Of a stretch of 64,000 nt of DNA, positions 42,725 through 50,165 are shown piece after piece (position 1 is the first letter of the stretch; every line of letters starts with the position of its first letter). The stretch covers positions 1 to 64,000 of the forward strand of contig SCSX01000071.1 in assembly GCA_004297825.1 (NCBI GenBank), given 5' to 3'. The stretch comes from Spirochaetota bacterium. Its GTDB lineage: Bacteria; Spirochaetota; UBA4802; UBA5368. Made by a program: the position numbers and the translations under genes. Below the pieces are notes generated by a model that made no database searches, had not been told where the DNA came from, and worked only from the letters and a program-made list of their open reading frames with translations.

Positions 42725-43735
42725 ATGCAGCGGGAAACCAACAGGCGCATTCTCCTTGTGAAACGGCCCCGGGGAATGCCCGACGGCAGCTGTTTCACGC
42801 TTGACGAATCCCCCCTGCCGCGGCCGGAAAAGGGCCAGGTGCTGGTTCGTACCAAATATATTTCCGTCGATCCCTATATGAGGGGAAGGATGACCGAGAA
42901 GAAATCCTATCTTCCGCCCTTCGCGCTGAACGAAGCGATGAGCGGAGGGGTCGTGGGCGAGGTGGTCGAATCCCTTTCCCCGATCCTCGCCCCGGGAGAT
43001 TTTGTATTGGGATTTCTCCCCTGGCAGGAGTACGTCGTCGCACTGGACACATCCCTGCAAAAGCTCGACCCTGCCCGGGCGCCGGTCAGCACGGCCCTCG
43101 GGGTGCTGGGCCTCACCGGGCTCACCGCGTATTTCGGTATGATCGACATCGGCAGGCCCGCGCCCGGGGAAACCGTCGTGGTATCGGGCGCGGCCGGCGC
43201 CGTGGGGATTATCGCGGGTCAGATCGCGAAAATAAAAGGATGCCGCGCCGTCGGCATCGCCGGGTCCGACGACAAGACCAGGTATCTCACCGACAGGCTC
43301 GGCTATGACGCCGCGATTAATTACAAGACCGTTCCGAACCTGGAAAAAGCCCTGGCATCCGCATGTCCCAAAGGCGTAGACATTTACTTTGACAATGTCG
43401 GCGGTACTATTTCCGATGCAGTGCTTTCGCAGATAAACAACAATGCCCGGATTCCCCTGTGCGGCCTGATCTCGTCCTATAATGATGAAGCCGAATCCAC
43501 GGGACCGCGCATCCAGAGGCTCCTTCTCACTCGCACCGCGCTGATGAAAGGCTTTCTCGTTTTCCAGTACGCCGACAGGTACGAACAGGCGACTGCAGAG
43601 CTCGCGGCCTGGGTCAGGGAAGATAAATTGAAATATTCGGAAACCATAGTCGAAGGGCTGGAAAACGCGCCGCGGGCTTTCATGGAATTATTCGAGGGGA
43701 AAAACCTGGGGAAGATGCTGGTGAAGGTGAGTTGA
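42725..43735 (+). CDS. NADP-dependent oxidoreductase (zinc-independent MDR, CurA/prostaglandin reductase-like)
   Basis: A 336-residue medium-chain reductase; the start at 42725 follows AAGGGGG. Family marks include RILLVKRPRGMPDGSCFTLD, YISVDPYMRGRM, AMSGGVVGEVVES, GLTGLTAYFGMIDIG, the NADPH fold VVVSGAAGAVGIIAGQIAKIKG and the DIYFDNVGG substrate-side segment. No catalytic zinc cysteines. Such enzymes reduce alpha,beta-unsaturated ketones or aldehydes and often aid detoxification. Length fits the family (~340). Cytoplasmic; regulation unknown. Confidence 0.9.
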   Translation: MQRETNRRILLVKRPRGMPDGSCFTLDESPLPRPEKGQVLVRTKYISVDPYMRGRMTEKKSYLPPFALNEAMSGGVVGEVVESLSPILAPGDFVLGFLPWQEYVVALDTSLQKLDPARAPVSTALGVLGLTGLTAYFGMIDIGRPAPGETVVVSGAAGAVGIIAGQIAKIKGCRAVGIAGSDDKTRYLTDRLGYDAAINYKTVPNLEKALASACPKGVDIYFDNVGGTISDAVLSQINNNARIPLCGLISSYNDEAESTGPRIQRLLLTRTALMKGFLVFQYADRYEQATAELAAWVREDKLKYSETIVEGLENAPRAFMELFEGKNLGKMLVKVS

Positions 43736-43780
43736 GCGACGGGGACATCCCGGTAAATCCTCGTCGACAAATGGCCGTGA

Positions 43781-44830
43781 ATGGGATACACGCGGGTGAT
43801 TATGGGCTTTCGCGTTTTTGCAGCAGCTATGACGGTGTACATCTCGATGTGGTTGTGCGCGCATGATGCGTTTCCGCTGGAGGTGCAGCCGGAAACAGAT
43901 TCACCGGCCATACGCGAAGTGAGACCCGCACTCCCGAATCCGGTGATCGCCGGTCTTTACTCCCTCCTTTTTCCAGGCGCCGGATATTATTACAGCGGCG
44001 ACTCGTTCAAGGGCACGCTGACCGCTCCGCTGATTCTTCCGATGACATCATATTATTATATAACGACGGATACCTTTACAAAAAAATCCATCAAGGCAAA
44101 CGCTTACCTTATATCCCGTGACCTGTATTTCTATACGGTATTCGACGCGTACCAGGAAGCGCGGGAGAACAATCCCGGTTATAATTCCGTTTTGAATATT
44201 AAGCACAGCACGGCGTTTGAAATGTACACCGCTCCTTTCCAGATCGATAATTACAGGATACCGTCGCTCATACTCGCGCTGCCCGTGTACTACCTGGCGC
44301 GCGATCTCTCTAAAAAAGGAGTGCACCATTCCATTACCTCAAAGCGATTGGCGTATGCGCTCCCCTTGATTGCCGCCGAATCGGTAATGATCGGCGTGGG
44401 CGAGGAATCGCTCAGCCGCGGTTTTTTCTTTTCCGCTTTTTCGCAGGCCACCAGCTCGGTTGCGCTGGGGAATATCCTCCAGGCAACGGATTTCGGCCTG
44501 CGGCATACGGATATGATGGCGTCACGCGGCTTCAACGCATTCCCCTACGGTGTGGGCACTGTCGCATTTTATACCCGCAGAATCGATATCGACAGGGAAT
44601 ATGTCGCTAAAAATTCAGAAAGCGCGAATGCCACGGACTCGCAATACTTTTTCAGTACCTTTTTATTCGGATTGTACAATGGATTGATTACCGGGAGCAG
44701 GGCGGATGGAATCCTGACCGCGATCGCGATCCATTCGATGTGGGACATGATCCTGATTACGCGCGATCTTCTCGTAACCGGCACGACGGGGAAAATCTAC
44801 CTGGAGATAGCGGTGCCGTACCGGTTTTGA
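43781..44830 (+). CDS. CPBP-family intramembrane protease with DUF5683-like N-terminus
   Basis: A 349-residue membrane protein. Residues ~50-80 (NPVIAGLYSLLFPGAGYYYSGDSFKG) resemble the DUF5683 membrane module. The C-terminal ~190 residues carry the CPBP (CAAX protease-like) core: VGEESLSRGFFFSAF is the EExxxR motif and IAIHSMWDM contains the later conserved His. About six membrane segments are expected. In bacteria these proteins process or protect against small peptides; the substrate is unknown. The first 33 residues form a signal-like hydrophobic stretch. Start choice between 43781 and 43802 is uncertain because neither has a good ribosome site. Confidence 0.75.
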   Translation: MGYTRVIMGFRVFAAAMTVYISMWLCAHDAFPLEVQPETDSPAIREVRPALPNPVIAGLYSLLFPGAGYYYSGDSFKGTLTAPLILPMTSYYYITTDTFTKKSIKANAYLISRDLYFYTVFDAYQEARENNPGYNSVLNIKHSTAFEMYTAPFQIDNYRIPSLILALPVYYLARDLSKKGVHHSITSKRLAYALPLIAAESVMIGVGEESLSRGFFFSAFSQATSSVALGNILQATDFGLRHTDMMASRGFNAFPYGVGTVAFYTRRIDIDREYVAKNSESANATDSQYFFSTFLFGLYNGLITGSRADGILTAIAIHSMWDMILITRDLLVTGTTGKIYLEIAVPYRF

Positions 44831-44864
44831 CTCATGAAAATTGAGCGGACGCACACGCTGTGGG

Positions 44865-44882
44865 ACCGATACCTGTATCGGT
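44865..44882. repeat. Palindrome between convergent genes
   Basis: ACCGATAC-CT-GTATCGGT, perfect eight-base arms, lies between the stops of the CPBP and chemoreceptor genes. It resembles other CCGATA...TATCGG palindromes in the window and may act as a shared transcription end. Confidence 0.5.
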
Positions 44883-44900
44883 TCGCGCACGTCTTTTACG

Positions 44901-46451
44901 CTAGGTGCGCACCGCCATCGTCATGAGATTGAGGGTCATGTCCGAAATCTCCTTTGATGCCGCCGCAAGATCCTGCGAACCACCGGCGAATGTCTGCGTA
45001 CTGCTGTTAATTTCGGCTATGCTCTTGACGACTTCTTCAAGGGCGGCTCGCTGCTCACTTGACGCATTCAGCACATTGTTCGCTTCCATGAATACGCTGC
45101 CCAGGGATTCCCGGGCGGTGGAGTTCAGCTCAAGGTCCTGCCCGGTCAGGTCGACGACGAGATCGATGCGCGCGCCGAACTCTGAAATGCACTCTATCAT
45201 GCCGTTGAGCGAGTTGATGAAGACCTGGAGCCTCCCATAAACGTCGTTCATCGATTCATTGCTCAGCGTGAACATCGAGTTGATCGACTTAAGGTTGAGT
45301 GAGGTATTGTCGGCCAGCTTGCCGATTTCGCTCGCGACGACCGCGAAACCCCGGCCGTATTCGCCCGCGCGCGCGGCCTCTATCGCGGCGTTGAGCGAGA
45401 GCAGGTTTATCTGGTCGGATATGTCTTCGATGATGCCCACGGTGTCCCGGACATCCTTGAAATTCGACGTCGCCGTCGACATGACATTCAGCACCTTTTC
45501 GATTTCGCTCCTGGAGCGCTCCACCATCTCGTTGAGCCTGTCCCGGATGTCCAGGGCGTCCTTCATTTTCTCTCCCTCGGTGGTGACGATGCCGTGCAGG
45601 CTTTCCATGTCGTCGCGTACCTTTTCGGAAAGGCCCACCTGTTTCTTGACCATGACGAAGATGCCTTCGCTGCTCGCGGCGACTTCCTCGATGGTGGATG
45701 TTATTTCCTCGATGGACGCGGCCTGCGATTGCGCGTTCAGGGAAAAGGCCTGGATGGTCTTCGCCATCTGTTCGGTCGAGGCGGCAAGCTGCATGGCTAC
45801 CTCATTCGTGCGGCTGAGCAGGTCGCTGATCTGTTCACGGCTGCGGATGCTTTCGCCAAGGGTGAGTTTTATGTGCTCGTTGGATTTTCGGCTGTTCCGG
45901 AGTATCGAGATACACACAACTCCCAGGATGATCATTGCAACCGAACAGTCGATAAGATAGCTGTTTGCCTCCGCCTGGTTCATGAGCCCTATCGACAGGG
46001 TATATCGGGTAAAAACATAAAGAATGACACCATTGAAAACAGTGTACAGGGTAATCGAGAGGGCATTTGTCAGAAGCGATGCCATTCCGATAAGCGGAAA
46101 AATAAGCACGATAGCGTCGATGACGCGGACAACGGGGAGCGTAGTCGCTGTCGTGAACATTACGGCCCATACGATGGCCATCATCGACACCATCATGATG
46201 TGTGCAGCCAGGGTATTATGGCTCTTGCGAGCGAGCATGAACACGAGAAGTAAAATGGCTTCTAAAAACAGTATTCCGAGTATGGTGAAATCAAGGAATT
46301 TCTTCCCCTGAACTGCCATGAAAAAAATGGCCATTGCCAGGATAAGGGGCGCCGTAGTAAAATAAATAACGACGATCGCCTTGACCTTCTGCTGATCCCA
46401 AAGCTCCCGGCTTTCGTAATCCCCGAATAATAGGTGTCTTATCCTGCCCAT
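44901..46451 (-). CDS. Methyl-accepting chemotaxis protein with six-helix membrane domain
   Basis: A 516-residue chemoreceptor. Five or six hydrophobic segments fill residues ~20-185 (e.g. [40 protein letters not shown]), with little extracytoplasmic loop, so it may sense membrane or internal signals. The rest is a long coiled coil containing the kinase-control tip [20 protein letters not shown] and [19 protein letters not shown]. No HAMP domain was identified between the membrane and signalling parts. It should couple to CheA/CheW and the flagella whose FlaA genes are nearby in the window. Solitary gene. Confidence 0.9.
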   Translation of the reverse strand: MGRIRHLLFGDYESRELWDQQKVKAIVVIYFTTAPLILAMAIFFMAVQGKKFLDFTILGILFLEAILLLVFMLARKSHNTLAAHIMMVSMMAIVWAVMFTTATTLPVVRVIDAIVLIFPLIGMASLLTNALSITLYTVFNGVILYVFTRYTLSIGLMNQAEANSYLIDCSVAMIILGVVCISILRNSRKSNEHIKLTLGESIRSREQISDLLSRTNEVAMQLAASTEQMAKTIQAFSLNAQSQAASIEEITSTIEEVAASSEGIFVMVKKQVGLSEKVRDDMESLHGIVTTEGEKMKDALDIRDRLNEMVERSRSEIEKVLNVMSTATSNFKDVRDTVGIIEDISDQINLLSLNAAIEAARAGEYGRGFAVVASEIGKLADNTSLNLKSINSMFTLSNESMNDVYGRLQVFINSLNGMIECISEFGARIDLVVDLTGQDLELNSTARESLGSVFMEANNVLNASSEQRAALEEVVKSIAEINSSTQTFAGGSQDLAAASKEISDMTLNLMTMAVRT

Positions 46452-46749
46452 AAAGCCTCCTGCGCCGAGGTTTGTGTTAGGCTGTTACCTGCATCTGATA
46501 AAAATTTGTTTTGCCGGCTGTGCCATGTGCTGTATGGCTCTCACTTAATGAATGTGGTTCATTTGTTGAAAAGCAGTCAAGTCATTAATTCTGATATTTT
46601 CAAGAAGTTGCATGGACGCAAGGATGCGCATGCACCACTATGGGCCGAACATTTGGACCGATTTTGTCTGGATTGCTTCGAGAACGCCCCCTGGGGAGGT
46701 GGTAATAAATTGATTGCAGTATTAGTGTTTCGTATATTATGTAACAAGT
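46452..46749 (+). promoter_or_regulatory. Intergenic region with promoter of the toxin-antitoxin pair
   Basis: TTGATT (46710-46715), a 17-base spacer and TATATT (46733-46738) form a good promoter ending just before the toxin GTG at 46750, so the transcript would be almost leaderless. The rest is lower in GC than the genome. A reading frame beginning near 46550 (with DRFCLDCFENAPWGGGNK) runs into the toxin region but is not recognised and not called. Confidence 0.5.
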
Positions 46750-47013
46750 GTGGAAGTACAATTAACGGACAAGGCCGTAAAGCAACTCGAGAAAATTGCG
46801 GTGGACAACAAAGCCGATGCCGCCCGGATTGTTGAAAAGACCGGAGGTTTTGCCGGCAATCCGAGGCGAAAGCATGATGTTAAAAAACTTAAAGGCCAAT
46901 TTGAAGAGCTGTTCCGGCTTAGGGTGGGCGACTACCGCGTTATTTTCACCATACAAGAAGACATAATGATCGTCGTCGGCATCAAGCGTCGCCAGGGGGC
47001 ATATAATGATTGA
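46750..47013 (+). CDS. RelE/ParE-family toxin
   Basis: An 87-residue protein starting with GTG, with no ribosome site upstream. The sequence VQLTDKAVKQLEKIAVDNKADAARIVEKT followed by KKLKGQFEELFRLRVGDYRVIFTI and IVVGIKRRQGAYND is the RelE fold; the Arg and Tyr residues in FRLRVGDYRVIF are those typical of ribosome-dependent mRNA cutting in this superfamily. It overlaps the antitoxin start by eight bases and comes first, the reverse of the usual order. Cytoplasmic. Confidence 0.85.
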   Translation: MEVQLTDKAVKQLEKIAVDNKADAARIVEKTGGFAGNPRRKHDVKKLKGQFEELFRLRVGDYRVIFTIQEDIMIVVGIKRRQGAYND

Positions 47014-47200
47014 ACCACAGATAATAAAAGAAAACGGGAAACCGAAAGCGGTGATTATTGACTACAAGGAATACCTGAAGTTGAAGGAACTCCAGGAGGA
47101 AAAAGGAGACTACAGGGATGGAATAAAATCGCTGCGGACGACGAAAAAACTGCATAAGCTTGATGATGTATCCAGGCGATTGGGGATAGATAAAAAATAG
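47006..47200 (+). CDS. Antitoxin of a RelE-type pair (Phd/RelB-like)
   Basis: A 64-residue protein. The start (EPQIIKENGKPKAVIIDYKEYLKLKELQEEK) matches Phd/YefM-type antitoxins, where the GKP-AVII-Y-EY-KL stretch is typical. It appears shortened at the N-terminus compared with full Phd proteins, so its DNA-binding part may be reduced. The C-terminal ~30 residues (KSLRTTKKLHKLDDVSRRLG) are charged and should wrap the toxin. Its ATG lies inside the end of the toxin gene, which couples translation. Confidence 0.78.
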   Translation: MIEPQIIKENGKPKAVIIDYKEYLKLKELQEEKGDYRDGIKSLRTTKKLHKLDDVSRRLGIDKK

Positions 47201-47204
47201 CCCC

Positions 47205-47972
47205 CTATACCCCGTACTCCATAACAAGCGGCGCATGGTCCGAGAACCATTTCTCTTTGTACACCGACGCGGAAACGACTTTGTCAGTTAGTCCCGGCGT
47301 GATCACCTGATAGTCTATCCGCCACCCCACGTTGTTCTCCCGCGCGCGGCCGCGGTTCGACCACCAGGTGTATTGGTCGGCCTCCTGGTTGACGACGCGG
47401 AAGGCGTCCACGAAACCCGCGTCCCCATAGAGCCGGTCCATCCACGCACGCTCCTCCGGCAGGAAGCCCGAGTTCTTCTGGTTGCTCCTCCAGTTCCGGA
47501 TGTCGATATTCCTGTGGGCGATGTTCCAGTCTCCGCACAGGACGTATTCCCGGCGCGACCGGCGCAGCTTCATTAAAAATTCCATGAACCGGTCCATGAA
47601 CGCGTACTTCACGGCCTGCCGCTCGTCGCCGCTCGTACCCGAGGGCACGTAGACCGATACGACGCAGAGCTTCCCGAAGCGCGCCTCGATGTAGCGGGCC
47701 TCGTCGTCCATCTCCTTCCAGTCGAGACCGTAAATCACCTTGTCGGGCTTTTCTTTCGTGTAGAGCGCGACGCCGCTGTAGCCCTTCTTTTGTGCGCACA
47801 TGTAGAAGGCGTGGTAGCCCTCGGGATGGAAGGCGGCGTCTTTCACATGGTCGTCCGTGAGACGCGTCTCCTGCAGGCAGATTACGTCCGCCTTCTGTTT
47901 ATGCATCCATTCATAAAAGCCCTTCGACGAGGCGGAGCGCAGCCCATTGCAGTTGAGCGTGATTATTTTCAT
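47205..47972 (-). CDS. xthA: Exodeoxyribonuclease III / AP endonuclease
   Basis: A 255-residue DNA-repair enzyme that cuts at abasic sites and removes 3' blocks. Family residues are all present: TLNCNGLRSA, the metal Glu in ICLQETRL, SVYVPSGTSG, CGDWNIAHRNIDI with the catalytic Asp/Asn, NSGFLPEERAWMDRL, YTWWSNRGRARENNVGWRIDY and the final WFSDHAPLVMEY with Asp-His. It is of the exonuclease III / ExoA type with a double-Asn-bearing site. Tail-to-tail with the antitoxin gene (four-base gap). Cytoplasmic. Confidence 0.95.
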   Translation of the reverse strand: MKIITLNCNGLRSASSKGFYEWMHKQKADVICLQETRLTDDHVKDAAFHPEGYHAFYMCAQKKGYSGVALYTKEKPDKVIYGLDWKEMDDEARYIEARFGKLCVVSVYVPSGTSGDERQAVKYAFMDRFMEFLMKLRRSRREYVLCGDWNIAHRNIDIRNWRSNQKNSGFLPEERAWMDRLYGDAGFVDAFRVVNQEADQYTWWSNRGRARENNVGWRIDYQVITPGLTDKVVSASVYKEKWFSDHAPLVMEYGV

Positions 47973-48008
47973 CGATACCCTTCCGGCAGAGATTCGTGCG
48001 CCCTTTAT

Positions 48009-48626
48009 TTATTTTACCAGCGCGGCGTAGATGACCGCCTTCGAGGCCATGGCGATACTGATGAAACAGGCCATGGCGGCGATATAGGCGAGCGCGAGCA
48101 GGAGCATTCCCACCGTGCCCAGGTACTTGAATATGAGCCCGAGTATCGCCATCGCGATACCGACCGCGAGCCCCGCCAGGATGAACAGCACGAGCCTTCC
48201 CAGGAAAATGGTCCATTTCTTCCCATAGGTGAGCGTATTGCTCTTGTTGATGGCGTCCATGGGAGAAAGCTCCTTGTCGATTACGAGCAGGATCGCCAGG
48301 CTCCATGAAAGTCCGATAACGATTCCGGGAATGACGAAAAACATAATCCCAATCCAGATTCCCATCTGGATGAACGATGCGACCAGGAAGAATTCGCCCA
48401 TCCGCTTCCTGAACACGGGATCGAAAATTTCCGTCATTGAGATGGGCTGGTCCTTCGCCATCTTGGTGGTGATGCCCACGAACAGGCCGATCGTGGTGCC
48501 GACATTAAGGTAGGGTATCCAGAGCGTGAGTATCCACAGCACCACGTTTACGAGCAGCGGCACCATGTTCTTGAGACCCTTCGCGAAACTCTGTTTGACG
48601 ATCATATCAACGGCTAGAGTATCCAT
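48009..48626 (-). CDS. Integral membrane protein of unknown function
   Basis: A 205-residue protein; the true start is ATG 48626, eight bases after GGAGG, well inside a much longer open frame. It has about five hydrophobic segments: MVPLLVNVVLWILTLWIPYL, FLVASFIQMGIWIGIMFFVI, PGIVIGLSWSLAILLVI, FLGRLVLFILAGLAVGIAMA and GMLLLALAYIAAMACFISIA. The pattern PGIVIGLSWSLAILLVIDKELSPMDAINKS resembles membrane proteins of the DUF975/glycerophosphoryl-diester-associated type. It shows no enzyme motif. It lies 36 bases upstream of xthA on the same strand. Confidence 0.75.
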   Translation of the reverse strand: MDTLAVDMIVKQSFAKGLKNMVPLLVNVVLWILTLWIPYLNVGTTIGLFVGITTKMAKDQPISMTEIFDPVFRKRMGEFFLVASFIQMGIWIGIMFFVIPGIVIGLSWSLAILLVIDKELSPMDAINKSNTLTYGKKWTIFLGRLVLFILAGLAVGIAMAILGLIFKYLGTVGMLLLALAYIAAMACFISIAMASKAVIYAALVK

Positions 48627-48959
48627 AGTTGTATCCTCCTTGCGATTTTTTTTGCGCGAAGCGCTGCGCACGAACCTGCCGGCCGGATGCCTATGCGGTC
48701 TCCGGCGTATCGAACCGGGTATGGACACACACACTAATACCTGTATGATACCATGATCCGGTGCGAAGTCAAAACAAATATGCGCGCCGGCCTCCCGGTG
48801 AAAAAATATTGATTTTAAACCAAGCCGTTCTATATTGGTTTTCACACGCAGGAAGAGACGATTCCCTGTGTGCTCGTATCGGCCCCCGATCCCCCGGAAA
48901 GAATGGAAGGGGCGGGCTGCGCCGATACGCATGTCCGGCCGGGAGTGATGCGAGGCGCC

Positions 48960-49604
48960 ATGATCGTAACGAGCAAAAAGGATCCGCAGCAGGTGAAGGC
49001 GTACGCCGGAAACGCGAAGCGCCTCGTGATAATAGGCTGCTCCGAGTGCGCGGCCGTGTGCCGGACGGGCGGTTCCGAGCAGGTGAAGGAAATGGCCGAA
49101 CTTTTCGCCGACCGCGAGGTGCTCGCCACCATCTCGATCGAGTCCCCCTGCGACAAGCGGATCACCGCGCGCGACCTCAAGCGCATCGACGAGGAGATCG
49201 CCGGTGCGGACGCCGTCATCGCGCTCACCTGCGGGAGCGGCGTACAGGCCATCGCCGAGGTGACGGGCCGCGAGATTATCGCCGCGCTCGACACCCACTT
49301 CCTGGGCATGGTGGAGCGGCTGGGAAAATTCTACGAGCGCTGTTCGCACTGCGGGAGCTGCATCCTGAACGATACGGCGGGAATCTGCCCCGTCACCCGC
49401 TGTCCCAAGTCCATGCGCAACGGCCCCTGCGAGGGAATCCAGGACACGAAATGCGAGGTCTTCACGGACCGCGAGTGCGTATGGCACACGATCTACGAAA
49501 AGCTCAAAGAGCGCGGACAGCTGGAACGCTTCACTGTTTACCACGAGCCGGTCGACTGGTCGAAATGCATGAGTCCGCGGGAGGAACTATGGGAGCGCAG
49601 TTAG
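48960..49604 (+). CDS. metV: Methylene-tetrahydrofolate reductase C-terminal (MetV-type) cysteine-rich protein
   Basis: A 214-residue protein with the MTHFR_C domain of acetogenic methylenetetrahydrofolate reductases. The N-terminal half has GCSECAAVCRTGG. The C-terminal part is a dense cysteine cluster: ERCSHCGSCILNDTAGICP, then RCPKSMRNGPCEG and DTKCEVFTDRECVW, matching the iron-sulfur/zinc-binding MetV signature CxxCGxC...CP...NGPC. The start at 48960 (GAGG) is chosen; longer frames lack support. It overlaps the next gene by 16 bases, within a four-gene operon. Expected role is partner of MetF in methylene-THF reduction, perhaps passing electrons from ferredoxin. Cytoplasmic. Confidence 0.82.
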   Translation: MIVTSKKDPQQVKAYAGNAKRLVIIGCSECAAVCRTGGSEQVKEMAELFADREVLATISIESPCDKRITARDLKRIDEEIAGADAVIALTCGSGVQAIAEVTGREIIAALDTHFLGMVERLGKFYERCSHCGSCILNDTAGICPVTRCPKSMRNGPCEGIQDTKCEVFTDRECVWHTIYEKLKERGQLERFTVYHEPVDWSKCMSPREELWERS

Positions 49605-50134
49605 CCACGGTCGCTATCAAGTACCTCCCCGCCCTGAACGACATGGCCAGGGACCGCGAGATCATCGCGCGCGGCGCGGGACGCGGCGAAACGCTCCTCG
49701 TGGGGGAATACGGCATTCTCTCCCCCCTGGGCATGTTCCAGGAGCTGAAAAAAATTCACGCGGGCAAAATCTTCCTGGAACTCATCACCAGCACCAAGAA
49801 CCGCGACCTGGCGCGCTCGTTCCTGGCGACCGCCGCCGCCTCCGGGTTCGACGGCGTGGTGATCGCGACGGGCAAGCTTAATAAGGAAGACTACATGGCG
49901 CGCCCCGTCTACGACATCGATCCCACCCAGGTGCTCAAGATGGCCATCGACATGAAACAGGCGGGAACGCTCCCAAAAGGGTTCGCGATCGCGATCCGCA
50001 CCGCTTCGGGATGCTGCGCGGTGATCGAGCGCGCGCGCTATCTTGTCGACAACGGCGTTGAATTCCTCGCCGCACATGGGGAAAAGATGGAAGAATTCAA
50101 GAACCTCACCGTCCTCATCGAAGAAATCAAGTGA
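49589..50134 (+). CDS. Short MetF-like (half-barrel) protein
   Basis: A 181-residue protein beginning ATG after GGGAGG at 49589, overlapping metV. It resembles the middle of methylenetetrahydrofolate reductase: LLVGEYGILSPLGMFQELKK, FLELITSTKNRDLARSFLATAAASGFDGVVIATGKLN, then PVYDIDPTQVLKMAIDM, where the DRNR-type strand and the VxDxDxxQLL helix of MetF seem recognisable. Full MetF enzymes are ~290-310 residues; here the N- and C-terminal strands of the barrel are missing, yet the frame is intact with a proper start and stop. Whether it binds FAD is unknown. It may only work as part of the MetV complex. The assignment is tentative. Confidence 0.5.
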   Translation: MGAQLATVAIKYLPALNDMARDREIIARGAGRGETLLVGEYGILSPLGMFQELKKIHAGKIFLELITSTKNRDLARSFLATAAASGFDGVVIATGKLNKEDYMARPVYDIDPTQVLKMAIDMKQAGTLPKGFAIAIRTASGCCAVIERARYLVDNGVEFLAAHGEKMEEFKNLTVLIEEIK

Positions 50135-50165
50135 CGTTGGATACCCAGGAAAGACCGATGCGCCG

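Noticed and set aside
46434-46835. 133-codon frame before the toxin, possible transposase remnant
   Set aside because: No family recognised and its 3' end overlaps the RelE gene in another frame.
48627-49544. N-terminal extension of the membrane protein at 48009 (511-codon frame)
   Set aside because: The extension is antisense to metV and the real start has a clear GGAGG at 48626.
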